This document shows positions 9,862 to 21,055 of a stretch of 64,000 bases of DNA, piece after piece. The stretch comes from Stutzerimonas stutzeri. Lineage in GTDB: Bacteria; Pseudomonadota; Gammaproteobacteria; Pseudomonadales; Pseudomonadaceae. The stretch is taken from assembly GCF_019090095.1 (NCBI RefSeq), contig NZ_JAGQFP010000001.1, positions 1,302,001 through 1,366,000 of the forward strand. The letters are read 5' to 3'. The translations under genes and the position numbers were made by a program. Within the stretch, counting starts at the first letter, position 1; each line of letters opens with the position of its first letter. Under the pieces are notes generated by a model. The model was not told where the DNA came from, did no database searches, and worked only from the letters and a program-made list of their open reading frames with translations.

Positions 9862-9881
9862 GGAGGCGCTCAGGCGCCTCC
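9862..9881 (-). terminator. Perfect stem-loop between parP and cheW
   Basis: Two 8-base arms (GGAGGCGC at 9862-9869 and GCGCCTCC at 9874-9881) face each other across a 4-base loop TCAG. The hairpin lies 18 bases past the parP stop and 50 bases before the cheW start. No T-tract follows it on the minus strand. It is therefore more likely an mRNA-stabilising or attenuating structure than a strong terminator. The T-tract is absent by inspection; the effect is inferred. Confidence 0.45.
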
Positions 9882-9898
9882 CTGAATGTTCGGTTCGT

Positions 9899-10741
9899 TT
9901 ACGACGGCACGCCCTTGAGGTGACGCGTCGCCCCACTGGCGATCAGCTCCGCCAGCGCGGTCACGTCCACCAGCGCGCACATATGCTCGATCACCGTCCC
10001 GGCCAGCCAAGGCCGCTGACTGCGCTGCGTGCGCCATTTGACTTCCTTCGGATCGAGGCGAATCGAGCGACTGACCTGGTGTACGGCCAGCCCCCAGTCG
10101 TAGCCCTGCACGGAAATCACATACTGCAGCCCCTCGCGGAAGTCGTCACGATAACGCTCGGCCATGACCCAGCGAGCCGTATCCAGCACTTTCAGGTTAC
10201 CTGCCTGGCTGGGCAGGATGCCGAGGAACCAGGCGGGCTGCCCAAACAGCGGCGTCAGATCGTGGCCTTCCAGCGGGTAGATCGAACCCAGGCTCACCAG
10301 CGGGACCGCCAGGGTCAGGCCTGCCACATCGAATAGCAGACATTCGAAGGGTTCTTCGCCCCACTCGGGTTGGCCGCACCGATGCATCAGCGGTCCGCCA
10401 GGCTGCTTGACCTGCGGCTCGAAACTGGCCACCGGTTCAATCGGTGTCAGGAACTTCTCTGGCTCGGGTTCTGGCTGCAGCACCAGCAATGCCTGCGGCT
10501 CGGCCGGCGCCGCTACCGGTTCGGCCACCGGTTTCGGCTCGGGCTCGGGTGCGCGCGGCGCCAGCGATCGCAGCGGATGCACCCGCTGGACGTCGCGTTG
10601 CTGCTCTTCCAGCACGGCCGCCTTGAATTCATCCTGGCTGACCGAGTCGGCCAGTTCCATCACCGCGTCCTGCAGGAGCGCGTCGAGGTAGGACTGCAGC
10701 GTCTGTTGCGAACGGCTTTCTTTAAGGAGGGTACGGCTCAT
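9899..10741 (-). CDS. parP: ParP-like array-tethering protein with C-terminal CheW-like domain
   Basis: The 280-residue protein begins MSRTLLKESRSQQTLQSYLD, then ALLQDA. A proline/glutamate-rich linker (about residues 50-120) follows, and it ends in a CheW-like domain (about 140-275: FECLLFDVAGLTLAVPLVSL, then GILPSQAGNLKVLDTARWVM). A CheW-like domain behind a proline-rich linker, next to a ParA-type ATPase in a che operon, is the plan of ParP. In Vibrio, ParP tethers CheA arrays to the cell pole. The ATG at 10741 fits that N-terminus and is preceded by GGAGGGT. I rejected a longer frame starting near 10945 because it overlaps parC. ParP identity is by architecture and synteny, hence not certain. 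Confidence 0.82.
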   Translation of the reverse strand: MSRTLLKESRSQQTLQSYLDALLQDAVMELADSVSQDEFKAAVLEEQQRDVQRVHPLRSLAPRAPEPEPKPVAEPVAAPAEPQALLVLQPEPEPEKFLTPIEPVASFEPQVKQPGGPLMHRCGQPEWGEEPFECLLFDVAGLTLAVPLVSLGSIYPLEGHDLTPLFGQPAWFLGILPSQAGNLKVLDTARWVMAERYRDDFREGLQYVISVQGYDWGLAVHQVSRSIRLDPKEVKWRTQRSQRPWLAGTVIEHMCALVDVTALAELIASGATRHLKGVPS

Positions 10742-10826
10742 GAAACCAACTCGTGCGAACCAACTGGATAGGCTATCGGCCACAGACCCGGTGAACTTGA
10801 ACCGAGATGGGGGCCGTACGTCGTCA

Positions 10827-11615
10827 TCAGGCGACCTGCGGTGAAGCTTGTGCAGCCAGCAGGGTCTTGAGCAGGGCTCGGTAGGCCAGCACCGCTCGGC
10901 TGTTCGGATCATGCTGCGACGGTGTGACACCGGCACGGCTGGCATCGCGCAGGCGGGTATCGATCGGAATGAATGCCTGCCAGAGATTAGCCTCGTAGTT
11001 GTTGCGTAGCACCTTGAGGGTGTTCATCGAGGCCTGGGTGCGGCGATCGAACATGGTCGGCACGATGGTGTAGGGCAAAGCCTGCTTGCGAGACCGGTTG
11101 ATCATGGCGAGTGTGCTGACCATGCGCTCCAGGCCCTTCATCGCCAGGAACTCGGTTTGCACCGGAATGACCAGCTGCTGACTCGCCGCCAACGCGTTGA
11201 CCATCAACACACCCAGCAGCGGCGGGCTATCGATGATGGCGTAATCGAAGTCCTGCCACAGCTGCGACAGGCTTTTGGCGATGACCAGGCCGAGACCGTT
11301 CTGACCAGGCGACTGGCGCTCCAGCGTTGCCAGGACCGTGCTGGAGGGCAGCAGCGAAATGCGCTCATGGCTCGTCGGCAGCAGCAGCTGCCAGGGCAGG
11401 CCTTCCGGAACGGACCCCTGGTGCTGGAACAGGTCGAAAACGCTGCGCTCGAGATTATCGGGATCATGACCGAAATAGCTGGTCATCGAACCATGGGGAT
11501 CCAGATCGAGCGCCACGACGCGCTTGCCCGAGTCGGCCAGCAAACCGGCAAGCGCGATGGACGTGGTGGTTTTACCCACCCCACCTTTCTGATTGGCTAC
11601 AGCCCAGACTCTCAT
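10827..11615 (-). CDS. parC: ParA-family ATPase ParC, chemotaxis array positioning
   Basis: The 262-residue product is a deviant Walker-A ATPase of the ParA/MinD class. It has KGGVGKTTTSIALAG at residues 10-24, the Walker A' motif DLDPHGSMTSYFGHD, and Walker B YAIIDSPPLLGVLMVNAL. It lies inside the che operon beside a ParP-like gene, not beside a ParB gene. This points to ParC, which marks the pole for chemotaxis arrays, rather than chromosome partition. It begins 89 bases after motD and ends 85 bases before parP. Confidence 0.88.
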   Translation of the reverse strand: MRVWAVANQKGGVGKTTTSIALAGLLADSGKRVVALDLDPHGSMTSYFGHDPDNLERSVFDLFQHQGSVPEGLPWQLLLPTSHERISLLPSSTVLATLERQSPGQNGLGLVIAKSLSQLWQDFDYAIIDSPPLLGVLMVNALAASQQLVIPVQTEFLAMKGLERMVSTLAMINRSRKQALPYTIVPTMFDRRTQASMNTLKVLRNNYEANLWQAFIPIDTRLRDASRAGVTPSQHDPNSRAVLAYRALLKTLLAAQASPQVA

Positions 11616-11704
11616 AACTCTTCTTCCATCCGGATCGAACCAGACCGGGAACTGCCGTGCCGAGCGAACCGACGACGGGGATTTGACGGCGCCGCCTGCG
11701 GCCC

Positions 11705-12532
11705 CTATTGAGCCGTAGCTGGTGCAGGTTGTGTGCCAGATTTACCAACGCCGCCAGCAACTCGCGCGTTGGCACTACCGACACCGGTCACGCTGCGGCG
11801 CACGTCGAGATTTCGCGAAATCACCAGAATGACGCGGCGGTTGCGCGCCCGCCCCTCTGCCGTCGAGTTATCGGCAATGGGCTGAAATTCTCCATAGCCG
11901 ACAGCCGCCAGGCGGGAGGCGTCGACGCCACCTGCCGCCAGCATCCGTACCACACTCCCCGCCCGTGCGGCCGACAGCTCCCAGTTGGTCGGATATTTGT
12001 CGGTACTGATCGGCAGGTTATCGGTGAACCCCTCCACGTGGATGGGGTTATCGAAGGGCGCCAGAATACCGGCAACCTTGTCGAGAATGCCGAAGGCCAG
12101 GTCGTTGGGCAGCGCATCGCCGCTGGGGAACAACAAGCTGGAATTGAGCTCGATCTCGACCCATTGCTCATTGCCTCGCACCGTCAGCTGATTCGACCCG
12201 ATAAGGTCAGCGAAGGCTGCACGCATGCTGCGCACGATGCTGTCCAAGGGATCGACCGGCGCATCGCCCGCCTGAGCCGTGTCGCTGGCGCTAAGGTCTT
12301 GCTGGCTGGTCCGCGGCTGCTCCTCACCGATCGGGATCGGCTTGACGGCGCGATCCGGCTGATTGAAGACTCCGACCAGCGAGTCGGACAGAATCTTGTA
12401 TTTACCCTCGTTGAGCGAGGAGATCGAGTACATCACCACGAAGAAGGCAAACAGCAAGGTGATGAAATCCGCGTAGGAAACCAGCCAGCGCTCGTGATTC
12501 TCCGGCTCCTCGTGCAGCCTGCGCCGCGCCAT
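11705..12532 (-). CDS. motD: Flagellar stator protein MotD (MotB family)
   Basis: MotD anchors the MotC/MotD proton-driven stator to peptidoglycan. The 275-residue product has a basic N-terminus and a single membrane helix with the proton-binding aspartate in WLVSYADFITLLFAFFVVMY (family Asp in YADF). A plug/linker region follows. The OmpA-like peptidoglycan-binding domain at about 130-255 includes VEGFTDNLPIST, NWELSAARAGSVVRML and GRARNRRV. The start at 12532 gives the expected short cytoplasmic tail ahead of HERW. It is separated from motC by 157 bases, whereas these genes normally abut. Confidence 0.93.
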   Translation of the reverse strand: MARRRLHEEPENHERWLVSYADFITLLFAFFVVMYSISSLNEGKYKILSDSLVGVFNQPDRAVKPIPIGEEQPRTSQQDLSASDTAQAGDAPVDPLDSIVRSMRAAFADLIGSNQLTVRGNEQWVEIELNSSLLFPSGDALPNDLAFGILDKVAGILAPFDNPIHVEGFTDNLPISTDKYPTNWELSAARAGSVVRMLAAGGVDASRLAAVGYGEFQPIADNSTAEGRARNRRVILVISRNLDVRRSVTGVGSANARVAGGVGKSGTQPAPATAQ

Positions 12533-12689
12533 GATCAGACCGCCCTCTCGACAGCCGGGCCAGCGGGCACGGCAGCGCGTACGGACCCGGTGCCGGCAGG
12601 GCAAGCGATTGCGGTCTTGATTCGAGCGTTTGCCATGTTGGTTCTCATATGCCCAGCGGCGGGAATGTGCGCCGTCGGGCTTGCATCAC

Positions 12690-13430
12690 TCAGTCCATGA
12701 AGCCTTGCAGCTTCATTTCGATCGACCGCGGGTTTTCTCCCTCGGCGATCGACAGGACGCCTTCGAGCAACATCTCGCGGTACGCGGTGTGCTTCTGCAC
12801 GACACTCTTGAGCTTGTTGCCCACCGGCAGCACCAACAGGTTGGCGAAGGCGACACCGTAAATGGTGGCGACAAATGCAACCGCGATGCCATTACCCAGC
12901 TGACTCGGATCGGCCAGGTTGCCCATCACGTGGATCAATCCCATCACCGCGCCAATGATGCCCACCGTAGGCGAGTAGCCACCCATGCTTTCGAATACTT
13001 TCGCAGCGCGAAGGTCGCGGGTTTCCTGGGTGTACAGGTCGACTTCGAGAATGCTGCGGATCACCTCCGGCTCGGCACCGTCGACCAGCAACTGCAGGCC
13101 CTTGCGCGCATAGGGGTCGGCTTCGGTTTCAGCGATCGGCTCGAGCCCAAGCAACCCTTCCTTGCGCGCAGTGGCGCTCCAGCCGGTGACCAGGCTGATA
13201 CCGCCGGCCATGTCGATACGCGGCGGAAAGAAGATCCAGCCGAGAATGGACATGGCGCGCATGAAGACGGCCATCGGCGTCTGCAGCAGGACGGCGCCCA
13301 GAGTGCCACCCAGCACGATCAGCGCCGCCGGACCGTTGAGCAACGCCGAGACGTGACCGCCCTCGAGAAAGTTGCCACCAACAATGGCGACGAACGCAAG
13401 GACCAGCCCGATCAGGCTGAGCACGTCCAT
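12690..13430 (-). CDS. motC: Flagellar stator protein MotC (MotA family)
   Basis: MotC forms the proton channel of the second pseudomonad stator together with MotD. The 246-residue product has four membrane segments. The large cytoplasmic loop carries RKGLQLLVDG and charged rotor-contact residues. Helices 3 and 4 contain GGYSPTVGIIGAVMGLIHVM and GIAVAFVATIYGVAFANLLV, both MotA signatures. Its ATG shares its A with the cheB stop codon (TGATG), indicating coupling. The downstream 157 bases before motD contain no further gene. Confidence 0.94.
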   Translation of the reverse strand: MDVLSLIGLVLAFVAIVGGNFLEGGHVSALLNGPAALIVLGGTLGAVLLQTPMAVFMRAMSILGWIFFPPRIDMAGGISLVTGWSATARKEGLLGLEPIAETEADPYARKGLQLLVDGAEPEVIRSILEVDLYTQETRDLRAAKVFESMGGYSPTVGIIGAVMGLIHVMGNLADPSQLGNGIAVAFVATIYGVAFANLLVLPVGNKLKSVVQKHTAYREMLLEGVLSIAEGENPRSIEMKLQGFMD

Positions 13431-14536
13431 CAGAGGCAGGCCTCGCTCAGGTGACGACCGATATCGTCGAGCCCATACACTGCATCACTGAGGTTGGCTT
13501 TGACCACGGCCATCGGCATGCCATAGATGACACAGCTGGCCTCGTCCTGCGCCCATACCTGGCTACCGCTCTGCTTGAGCATGCGCGCGCCCTCTCGGCC
13601 GTCTGCGCCCATGCCGGTCAGCACGACCGCCAGCACCTTGTCGTGGAACGCCTTGGCAGCCGAGCCAAAGGTAACGTCCACGCAGGGCCGGTAATGAAGC
13701 CGCTCGTCCCCCGGCAAGATGCGCACCGCACCGCGCCCGTCGACCATCATCTGCTTGCCGCCCGGGGCCAGCAGCGCAAGCCCCGGACGCAGCAGGTCAC
13801 CGTCTTCGGCTTCCTTCACACGGATCTTGCAAAGCTTGTCCAGGCGCTCGGCGAACGCCTTGGTGAACGCAGCCGGCATATGCTGTATCAGCACGATCGG
13901 TGCCGGAAAACTGGCGGGTAGCTGGGTCAGCACGCGCTGAAGCGCTACCGGACCACCGGTGGAGGTGCCGATGGCCACCAGCCGATATGCCTTGCGCCGC
14001 GGAGCTGCCGATGTGGAAGCGGGCGCATGCGCGGGCGCGGCGGGTCGCGGCGCGGCTGGCGTAGCGCTGCCGGAACCGGCGGGACGCGCTAGCGACGCGC
14101 TAGCGGCTGGCGCGCTGGTGGTGCTGCTGAAACGGCGGTTGCTGCGCGAAATAGTATGGATCTTCTCGCAGAGCAGTTGCTTGACCTTGTCCGGATTGCG
14201 CGAGATGTCCTCGAAGTTCTTCGGCAAAAAGTCCACGGCACCGGCGTCCAGCGCATCGAGCGTGACGCGCGCACCCTCGTGGGTAAGCGAAGAAAACATC
14301 AATACCGGCGTCGGACAGCGCTGCATGATCTGCCGCACGGCCGTGATGCCGTCCATCATCGGCATCTCGTAATCCATGGTGATGACATCGGGTTTCAACG
14401 CCAGCGCCTGGTCGATCGCTTCGCGGCCGTTGGTCGCGGTGCCGATTACCTGAATATTGGGGTCCGAAGACAGGATCTCCGATACACGGCGGCGGAAGAA
14501 GCCTGAATCGTCCACCACCAGGACCTTGACTGCCAT
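13430..14536 (-). CDS. cheB: Chemotaxis protein-glutamate methylesterase/deamidase CheB
   Basis: CheB removes methyl groups from chemoreceptor glutamates during adaptation. The 368-residue product has an N-terminal receiver ([16 protein letters not shown]; phosphoacceptor Asp in [13 protein letters not shown]). An alanine/proline-rich linker spans about 145-185. The C-terminal esterase has catalytic residues in the right order: Ser in [13 protein letters not shown], His in [10 protein letters not shown], and Asp in [12 protein letters not shown]. No cheR is present in the window. It sits between cheA and motC in the che operon. Confidence 0.96.
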   Translation of the reverse strand: MAVKVLVVDDSGFFRRRVSEILSSDPNIQVIGTATNGREAIDQALALKPDVITMDYEMPMMDGITAVRQIMQRCPTPVLMFSSLTHEGARVTLDALDAGAVDFLPKNFEDISRNPDKVKQLLCEKIHTISRSNRRFSSTTSAPAASASLARPAGSGSATPAAPRPAAPAHAPASTSAAPRRKAYRLVAIGTSTGGPVALQRVLTQLPASFPAPIVLIQHMPAAFTKAFAERLDKLCKIRVKEAEDGDLLRPGLALLAPGGKQMMVDGRGAVRILPGDERLHYRPCVDVTFGSAAKAFHDKVLAVVLTGMGADGREGARMLKQSGSQVWAQDEASCVIYGMPMAVVKANLSDAVYGLDDIGRHLSEACL

Positions 14537-14585
14537 AAAACACTCCTAGCGGCGGCAGCGGTCGGCGAAAACCGCTGCCTCGTGA

Positions 14586-16778
<2,193 letters not shown>

Positions 16779-16790
16779 ATTCACCTTCCC

Positions 16791-17585
16791 TCAAAAGCCC
16801 AGGCTTGAAAGCAGATCATCGACATCGTCTTGCCCGGATACGACATCCTCACGTATATCGGCATGCATCTGCGGACCTTCACCGTTGGAAAGCACTTTTT
16901 CGTGTTTTTTCTTTTCCTGCTCGGCTCGCATCGCATCGCGGTCGTGCTGAATGCCCGCCACACGGTCAACCTGACCGGCCATCAGAACCAGATTAAGCAG
17001 GTTACTTTCGAGCTCCGTAATGAGGCGGGTCACCCTTTTGATCACCTGGCCGGTAAGGTCCTGGAAATCCTGGGCGAGCATGATCTCGCTGAGGTTCTGC
17101 GACAGCTGGCTGCCATCGTTCATGCTGCGCTGGAGAAACTGGTCGATGCGTTTGACCAGATCGCGGAACTGTTCAGCATTCATGTCGCGGCGCATGAAGC
17201 GCTGCCAGTCAGCTGTCAGGCTCTGGGCCTCATAACTGACATAGTTCACCAGTGGCGCCGATTCTTCGACCAGGTCCATGGTGCGGTTGGCCGCTTTCTC
17301 GGTCATTTCCACGACGTAAGAGAGACGATCAGTGGCGTCGGTGATCGGTGACGGATCGCCGCCCGTAGCGCACGTATCCATCTCCAGCTTGACGATGGCA
17401 TTGTGCAGTTCACGGGTAAGTTTGCCGACCTCCTGATAGAGGCCTTGGTTGCGTGCCTGATTGAGCTCGTTGAACAGTTGCGTAGCTTCTTCGAAGCGCC
17501 CCTGTTGCAGACTTTCGATCAACTGGGGTGCATGAGCCCGCAGAGTCGCTTCGAACTCCGCCAGGCTTTGGTCTGCTTGCGTCAT
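16791..17585 (-). CDS. cheZ: CheY-P phosphatase CheZ
   Basis: CheZ speeds dephosphorylation of CheY-P. The 264-residue, almost wholly helical product contains the catalytic motif LAQDFQDLTGQVIKRV, which supplies the family's Asp and Gln residues. It ends in the CheY-docking peptide GQDDVDDLLSSLGF, joined by a flexible, charged linker. Length is slightly above the E. coli protein, as usual for pseudomonads. It lies 23 bases after cheY and 12 bases before cheA. Confidence 0.96.
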   Translation of the reverse strand: MTQADQSLAEFEATLRAHAPQLIESLQQGRFEEATQLFNELNQARNQGLYQEVGKLTRELHNAIVKLEMDTCATGGDPSPITDATDRLSYVVEMTEKAANRTMDLVEESAPLVNYVSYEAQSLTADWQRFMRRDMNAEQFRDLVKRIDQFLQRSMNDGSQLSQNLSEIMLAQDFQDLTGQVIKRVTRLITELESNLLNLVLMAGQVDRVAGIQHDRDAMRAEQEKKKHEKVLSNGEGPQMHADIREDVVSGQDDVDDLLSSLGF

Positions 17586-17608
17586 AGTGCCCTCGCGGCG
17601 TTACTGCA

Positions 17609-17983
17609 TCAGCCGTTGACGCGCTCGAAGATCTTTTCGATCTTTTCTTTGAGCACTTGCGCCGTGAATGGCTTGACCACGTAGCCGTTAACCCCGGCCT
17701 GTGCGGCCTCGATGATCTGGTCGCGCTTGGCTTCCGCGGTCACCATCAACACCGGGAGATGCTTGAGGCGTTCATCGGCACGCACGGCGCGTAGCAGATC
17801 GATGCCGCTCATGCCGGGCATGTTCCAATCGGTGACCAGGAAATCGAAACTGCCGCTCTTGAGCATCGGCAGCGCGGTGGTCCCGTCATCCGCCTCGGCT
17901 GTATTGGTAAAGCCCAGATCGCGCAAGAGGTTCTTGATGATCCGTCTCATGGTCGAAAAGTCATCGACGATGAGGATTTTCAT
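17609..17983 (-). CDS. cheY: Chemotaxis response regulator CheY
   Basis: CheY is the diffusible regulator that, when phosphorylated, binds FliM to change rotation. The 124-residue single receiver domain has the acidic pair Asp7/Asp8 ([12 protein letters not shown]), the phosphoacceptor Asp52 ([10 protein letters not shown]), Thr82 (VTAEAK) and Lys104 (VVKPF). The ATG at 17983 gives the standard start MKILIVDD; a longer reading would add 21 residues with no family counterpart. It is the first gene after fliA, separated by 114 bases in which I found no convincing sigma-28 promoter. Confidence 0.97.
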   Translation of the reverse strand: MKILIVDDFSTMRRIIKNLLRDLGFTNTAEADDGTTALPMLKSGSFDFLVTDWNMPGMSGIDLLRAVRADERLKHLPVLMVTAEAKRDQIIEAAQAGVNGYVVKPFTAQVLKEKIEKIFERVNG

Positions 17984-18081
17984 GTTCTTGTCCAAGTACA
18001 CCTCCGTAAATCCCAGAACCTGCTCACGGTCTGTTGCGGGCCTCATGAATGAAGCTCGTAAGCGGCCTCTAAAATGAAATT

Positions 18082-18106
18082 GCTTGCGAAGCGCCCGTTA
18101 ACGGGC
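18082..18106 (-). terminator. Candidate weak terminator after fliA
   Basis: A 14-base perfect palindrome GCCCGTTAACGGGC (18093-18106) spans the fliA stop codon. It is followed on the minus strand by a small hairpin GCTTCGCAAGC (18082-18092) and then AATTTCATTTT. The second hairpin with the T-rich tail resembles a weak intrinsic terminator or attenuator between fliA and cheY. Strength cannot be judged by eye. Confidence 0.35.
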
Positions 18107-18823
18107 CCGCCACTCGCTGAGGCGAGCCCGCAGACGCGCCGCGCACTGACTGTGCAGCTGGCTCACCCGCGACTCGCTGACCCCCAGCACCTGGCCAATT
18201 TCCTTCAAGTTCAACTCTTCGTCGTAATACAGCGAAAGCACCAGCTTCTCACGTTCGGGCAGGCTGCTGATCGCCTCCGCCAACGCTTGTTGAAAACGCT
18301 CGTCTTCAAGGTCGCGGGACGGCTCCGGGTGCGCACTGGCGGCATCCTCCTCGAACTCCCCGTGCTCGCCTTCGGTCAGCAGATCATCGAAGCTGAACAG
18401 GCGGCTGCCCAGGGTGTCGCCCAGAATGCCGTAGTAATCATCGAGACTCAATTTAAGTTCGGCCGCAACTTCCTGATCTTTAGCGTCGCGTCCGGTTCTG
18501 GCCTCGATTGCCCGGATCGCCTCGCTGACCATGCGCGAATTCCGGTGCACGGAACGCGGAGCCCAATCGCCCTTGCGGACCTCATCGAGCATGGCGCCGC
18601 GAATGCGAATGCCGGCGTAGGTCTCGAAGCTGGCGCCCTTGCCGGCATCGTATTTTTTTGACGCCTCGAGCAGACCGATCATCCCGGCCTGCATGAGGTC
18701 ATCGACCTGCACACTGGCTGGTAAGCGAGCCAAGAGGTGATACGCGATACGCTTGACCAACGGCGCGTACTGGTCGATGAGTTGGTATTGCGCGTCTTTT
18801 GCCTGAGCTTTGCTGTTATACAT
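18098..18823 (-). CDS. fliA: Flagellar sigma factor FliA (sigma-28)
   Basis: FliA directs RNA polymerase to late flagellar and chemotaxis genes. The 241-residue product has region 2 (YAPLVKRIAYHLLARLPASV, then DDLMQAGMIGLLEA), region 3 (IRGAMLDEVRKGDWAPRSVH) and region 4 with the helix-turn-helix (LNLKEIGQVLGVSESRVSQL). The ATG at 18823 is the best start because the next in-frame candidates upstream lie inside fleN. The fleN stop is 13 bases upstream, so the two are co-transcribed. The anti-sigma factor FlgM is not in this window. Confidence 0.95.
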   Translation of the reverse strand: MYNSKAQAKDAQYQLIDQYAPLVKRIAYHLLARLPASVQVDDLMQAGMIGLLEASKKYDAGKGASFETYAGIRIRGAMLDEVRKGDWAPRSVHRNSRMVSEAIRAIEARTGRDAKDQEVAAELKLSLDDYYGILGDTLGSRLFSFDDLLTEGEHGEFEEDAASAHPEPSRDLEDERFQQALAEAISSLPEREKLVLSLYYDEELNLKEIGQVLGVSESRVSQLHSQCAARLRARLSEWRAR

Positions 18824-18836
18824 ACAAGTCCAGCCG

Positions 18837-19667
18837 CTATCGTTCGTTAGAATCTGCGGCGGGCCTGACCAGGCGCTCCACAAAGAACTCTAGATGGCCC
18901 CGCGGCGTTGCCGGCAGTGGCCAGGTATCGACTTTCTGCGCGATGGCCTTGAACGCCAGCGAGCATTTGGCGCGCGGGTAGGCCTCATAGACGGCGCGTT
19001 GCTTCTGCACCGCCTTGCGCACTGCCTCGTCATAGGGGATCGCGCCGACGTACTGCAACGCCACATCGAGGAAGCGCTCTGTCACCTTGGACAACTTGGC
19101 GAACAGGTTGCGCCCTTCCTGCGGCGCATGGGCCATGTTGGCCAGCACCCGGAAGCGGCTGATGCCGTAGTCGCGATTGAGCAGTTTGATCAACGCGTAG
19201 GCATCGGTGATCGAAGTAGGCTCGTCGGTCACGACCAGTAGTACCTCCTGCGCGGCCCGGACGAAGCTGACCACGCCGTCGCCAATGCCCGCTGCGGTGT
19301 CGATGATCAGCACGTCGATATCGTTGCCGATATCGCTGAACGCCTGGATCAGCCCCGAATGTTGAAGGGTAGACAACTGCACCATGCTCTGGGTGCCCGA
19401 CGCCGCGGGTACCACGCGAATGCCGCCTGGCCCTTGAATCATCACATCGCGCAGGTCGCACTCGCCCGCCACCACATCGGCCAGCGTACGCTTGGCCGTC
19501 AAACCCAGCAGTACGTCGACGTTGGCCAGACCAAGGTCGGCATCGAGCAATACGACCCGACGACCGAGTTCGGCCAGGGCCAGCGATAGATTGACCGACA
19601 CGTTGGTCTTGCCAACGCCGCCTTTGCCGCCGGTCACCGCAATAACCTGTACGGGATGCATACCCAT
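18837..19667 (-). CDS. fleN: Flagellar number regulator FleN/FlhG
   Basis: FleN is a MinD-like ATPase that restrains the activator FleQ and keeps flagellar number low. The 276-residue product begins MGMHPVQVIAVTGGKGGVGK, a deviant Walker A. It has the Walker A' segment LLDADLGLANVDVLLGL, Walker B DVLIIDTAAGIGDGV, and a C-terminal amphipathic tail. I use the ATG at 19667; a GTG two codons upstream and an ATG two codons downstream are alternatives. It follows flhF after 91 bases and precedes fliA, the standard pseudomonad order. Confidence 0.95.
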   Translation of the reverse strand: MGMHPVQVIAVTGGKGGVGKTNVSVNLSLALAELGRRVVLLDADLGLANVDVLLGLTAKRTLADVVAGECDLRDVMIQGPGGIRVVPAASGTQSMVQLSTLQHSGLIQAFSDIGNDIDVLIIDTAAGIGDGVVSFVRAAQEVLLVVTDEPTSITDAYALIKLLNRDYGISRFRVLANMAHAPQEGRNLFAKLSKVTERFLDVALQYVGAIPYDEAVRKAVQKQRAVYEAYPRAKCSLAFKAIAQKVDTWPLPATPRGHLEFFVERLVRPAADSNER

Positions 19668-19758
19668 TTTCACAAACCTATTTCTTGCTGGAGCCCTTGG
19701 GCCATCGATGCGTTCAGCCCGAACGCGTCATCTTTGTGTATTACACGGAGCAAAGCGT

Positions 19759-21039
19759 TCATCCGACCTTCCGTGAAGCACCGTTGTACAGACCGGAGAA
19801 CATATCAGCCATGGTTTCCTCGCTGGGATTGTCTTCCGATTGCAGGCTCACCGCGCGGCTGACCAGCTGGTGGCTGCGTGGCAGATGCAGGTCTTCGGGA
19901 ATCCGCGGACCATCGGCGAGGTAGGCAATGGGCAAGTGCTGACTGATGCTCAGTCCCAGCACGTCGCCCAGGCTTCCGGCTTCATCCAGTTTAGTCAGAA
20001 TGCAGCCCGCCAGTCCGCACGGACGGTAGTTGTGCCACGTTGCCTTGAGCACTTGGCTCTGGCTGGTCGCCGGCAACACCAGGTAATTCTTCGACCGAAT
20101 GCCACGATCGGCCAATGCGTCGAGCTGCGCACGCATCATCGGATCACCCGCCGGCAAGCCAGCCGTGTCGATGAGAATCAGGCGCTTGCGGGCCATCGGC
20201 GCGAGGGTCTTGCTCAACGGCTGGCTGGGATCGATCTGGATGACCGGCACGTTAAGGATACGCCCCAGGGTATTCAACTGCTCCTGCGCGCCGATGCGGT
20301 AGTTGTCCATGCTCGCCAGGGCGATGCTCTGGGCGCCGTGCTTGAGTACGTAGCGCGCAGCCAGCTTGGCCAGCGTGGTGGTTTTGCCGGCACCGGCCGG
20401 ACCGACCAGCGCGATGATGCCACCCTCTTCCAGCGGTTCCTCTTTGGTGACCTTGATCGCCTGGGCCAGGTGCGCCAGCAGCATGCGCCAGGCCTGGCGC
20501 GGCTCGGATACGTTGGCGACCTTTTCCAGCAAGGCGCGCGACAGGTCGGCCGGCAGACCGATGCGCTGCAGGCGACGCCAGAGCCCAGCCTGCTGTGGGC
20601 GACGGCTCTGCTCCTGCCCCCAGGCGATCGAGCCCAGCTGCATTTCGATCAGCTCACGCAGACCTTGCAGTTCGGACTGCATCGCTTGCATCGCTCGCGA
20701 GTCGGCAGCTGCCGGAGCGGCAACCGGCTTGGGCTGCGCAATGGCGGCAGGCTTCTCGTCAAGCAGTTGGCGATCCAGGCCAGCGGCTTTGCGCGAAGGC
20801 GCCTGCAGCTCGGCATGGGCACTGGCGATACGCGCCTGAGTCTTGCGCAGCTCCGCTTCCAGCGCCGCATTCGGCTGCTTGGGCGCTACCGTCTCCATCG
20901 GGTAATCGAGCACAGCGGTCAGTTCGACGCCGCCAGCAACGCGACGGTTACCCGTGATCACGGCATCAGCGCCCAGCTCGTCACGAATCATCTTCATGGC
21001 GATACGCATGTCGGCTGCGAAGAAACGTTTGACCTGCAT
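19759..21039 (-). CDS. flhF: Flagellar placement GTPase FlhF
   Basis: FlhF is an SRP-family GTPase that recruits early flagellar parts to the cell pole. The 426-residue product has a basic N-terminal region (MQVKRFFAADMRIAMKMI) and an Ala/Gln-rich linker. The NG domain carries P-loop ALVGPAGAGKTTTLAKLAAR, G2/G3 segments (SMDNYRIGAQEQL; LILIDTAGLPAGD) and the specificity motif TKLDEAGSLG. It starts 16 bases after the flhA stop and so belongs to the flhA operon. Confidence 0.96.
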   Translation of the reverse strand: MQVKRFFAADMRIAMKMIRDELGADAVITGNRRVAGGVELTAVLDYPMETVAPKQPNAALEAELRKTQARIASAHAELQAPSRKAAGLDRQLLDEKPAAIAQPKPVAAPAAADSRAMQAMQSELQGLRELIEMQLGSIAWGQEQSRRPQQAGLWRRLQRIGLPADLSRALLEKVANVSEPRQAWRMLLAHLAQAIKVTKEEPLEEGGIIALVGPAGAGKTTTLAKLAARYVLKHGAQSIALASMDNYRIGAQEQLNTLGRILNVPVIQIDPSQPLSKTLAPMARKRLILIDTAGLPAGDPMMRAQLDALADRGIRSKNYLVLPATSQSQVLKATWHNYRPCGLAGCILTKLDEAGSLGDVLGLSISQHLPIAYLADGPRIPEDLHLPRSHQLVSRAVSLQSEDNPSEETMADMFSGLYNGASRKVG

Positions 21040-21055
21040 GGCCTATAACCCTCGG

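Noticed and set aside
17984..18097. A sigma-28 (FliA) promoter ahead of cheY
   Set aside because: I looked for TAAA-N15-GCCGATAA on the minus strand and found nothing close; cheY may be read through from fliA or use a weak site.
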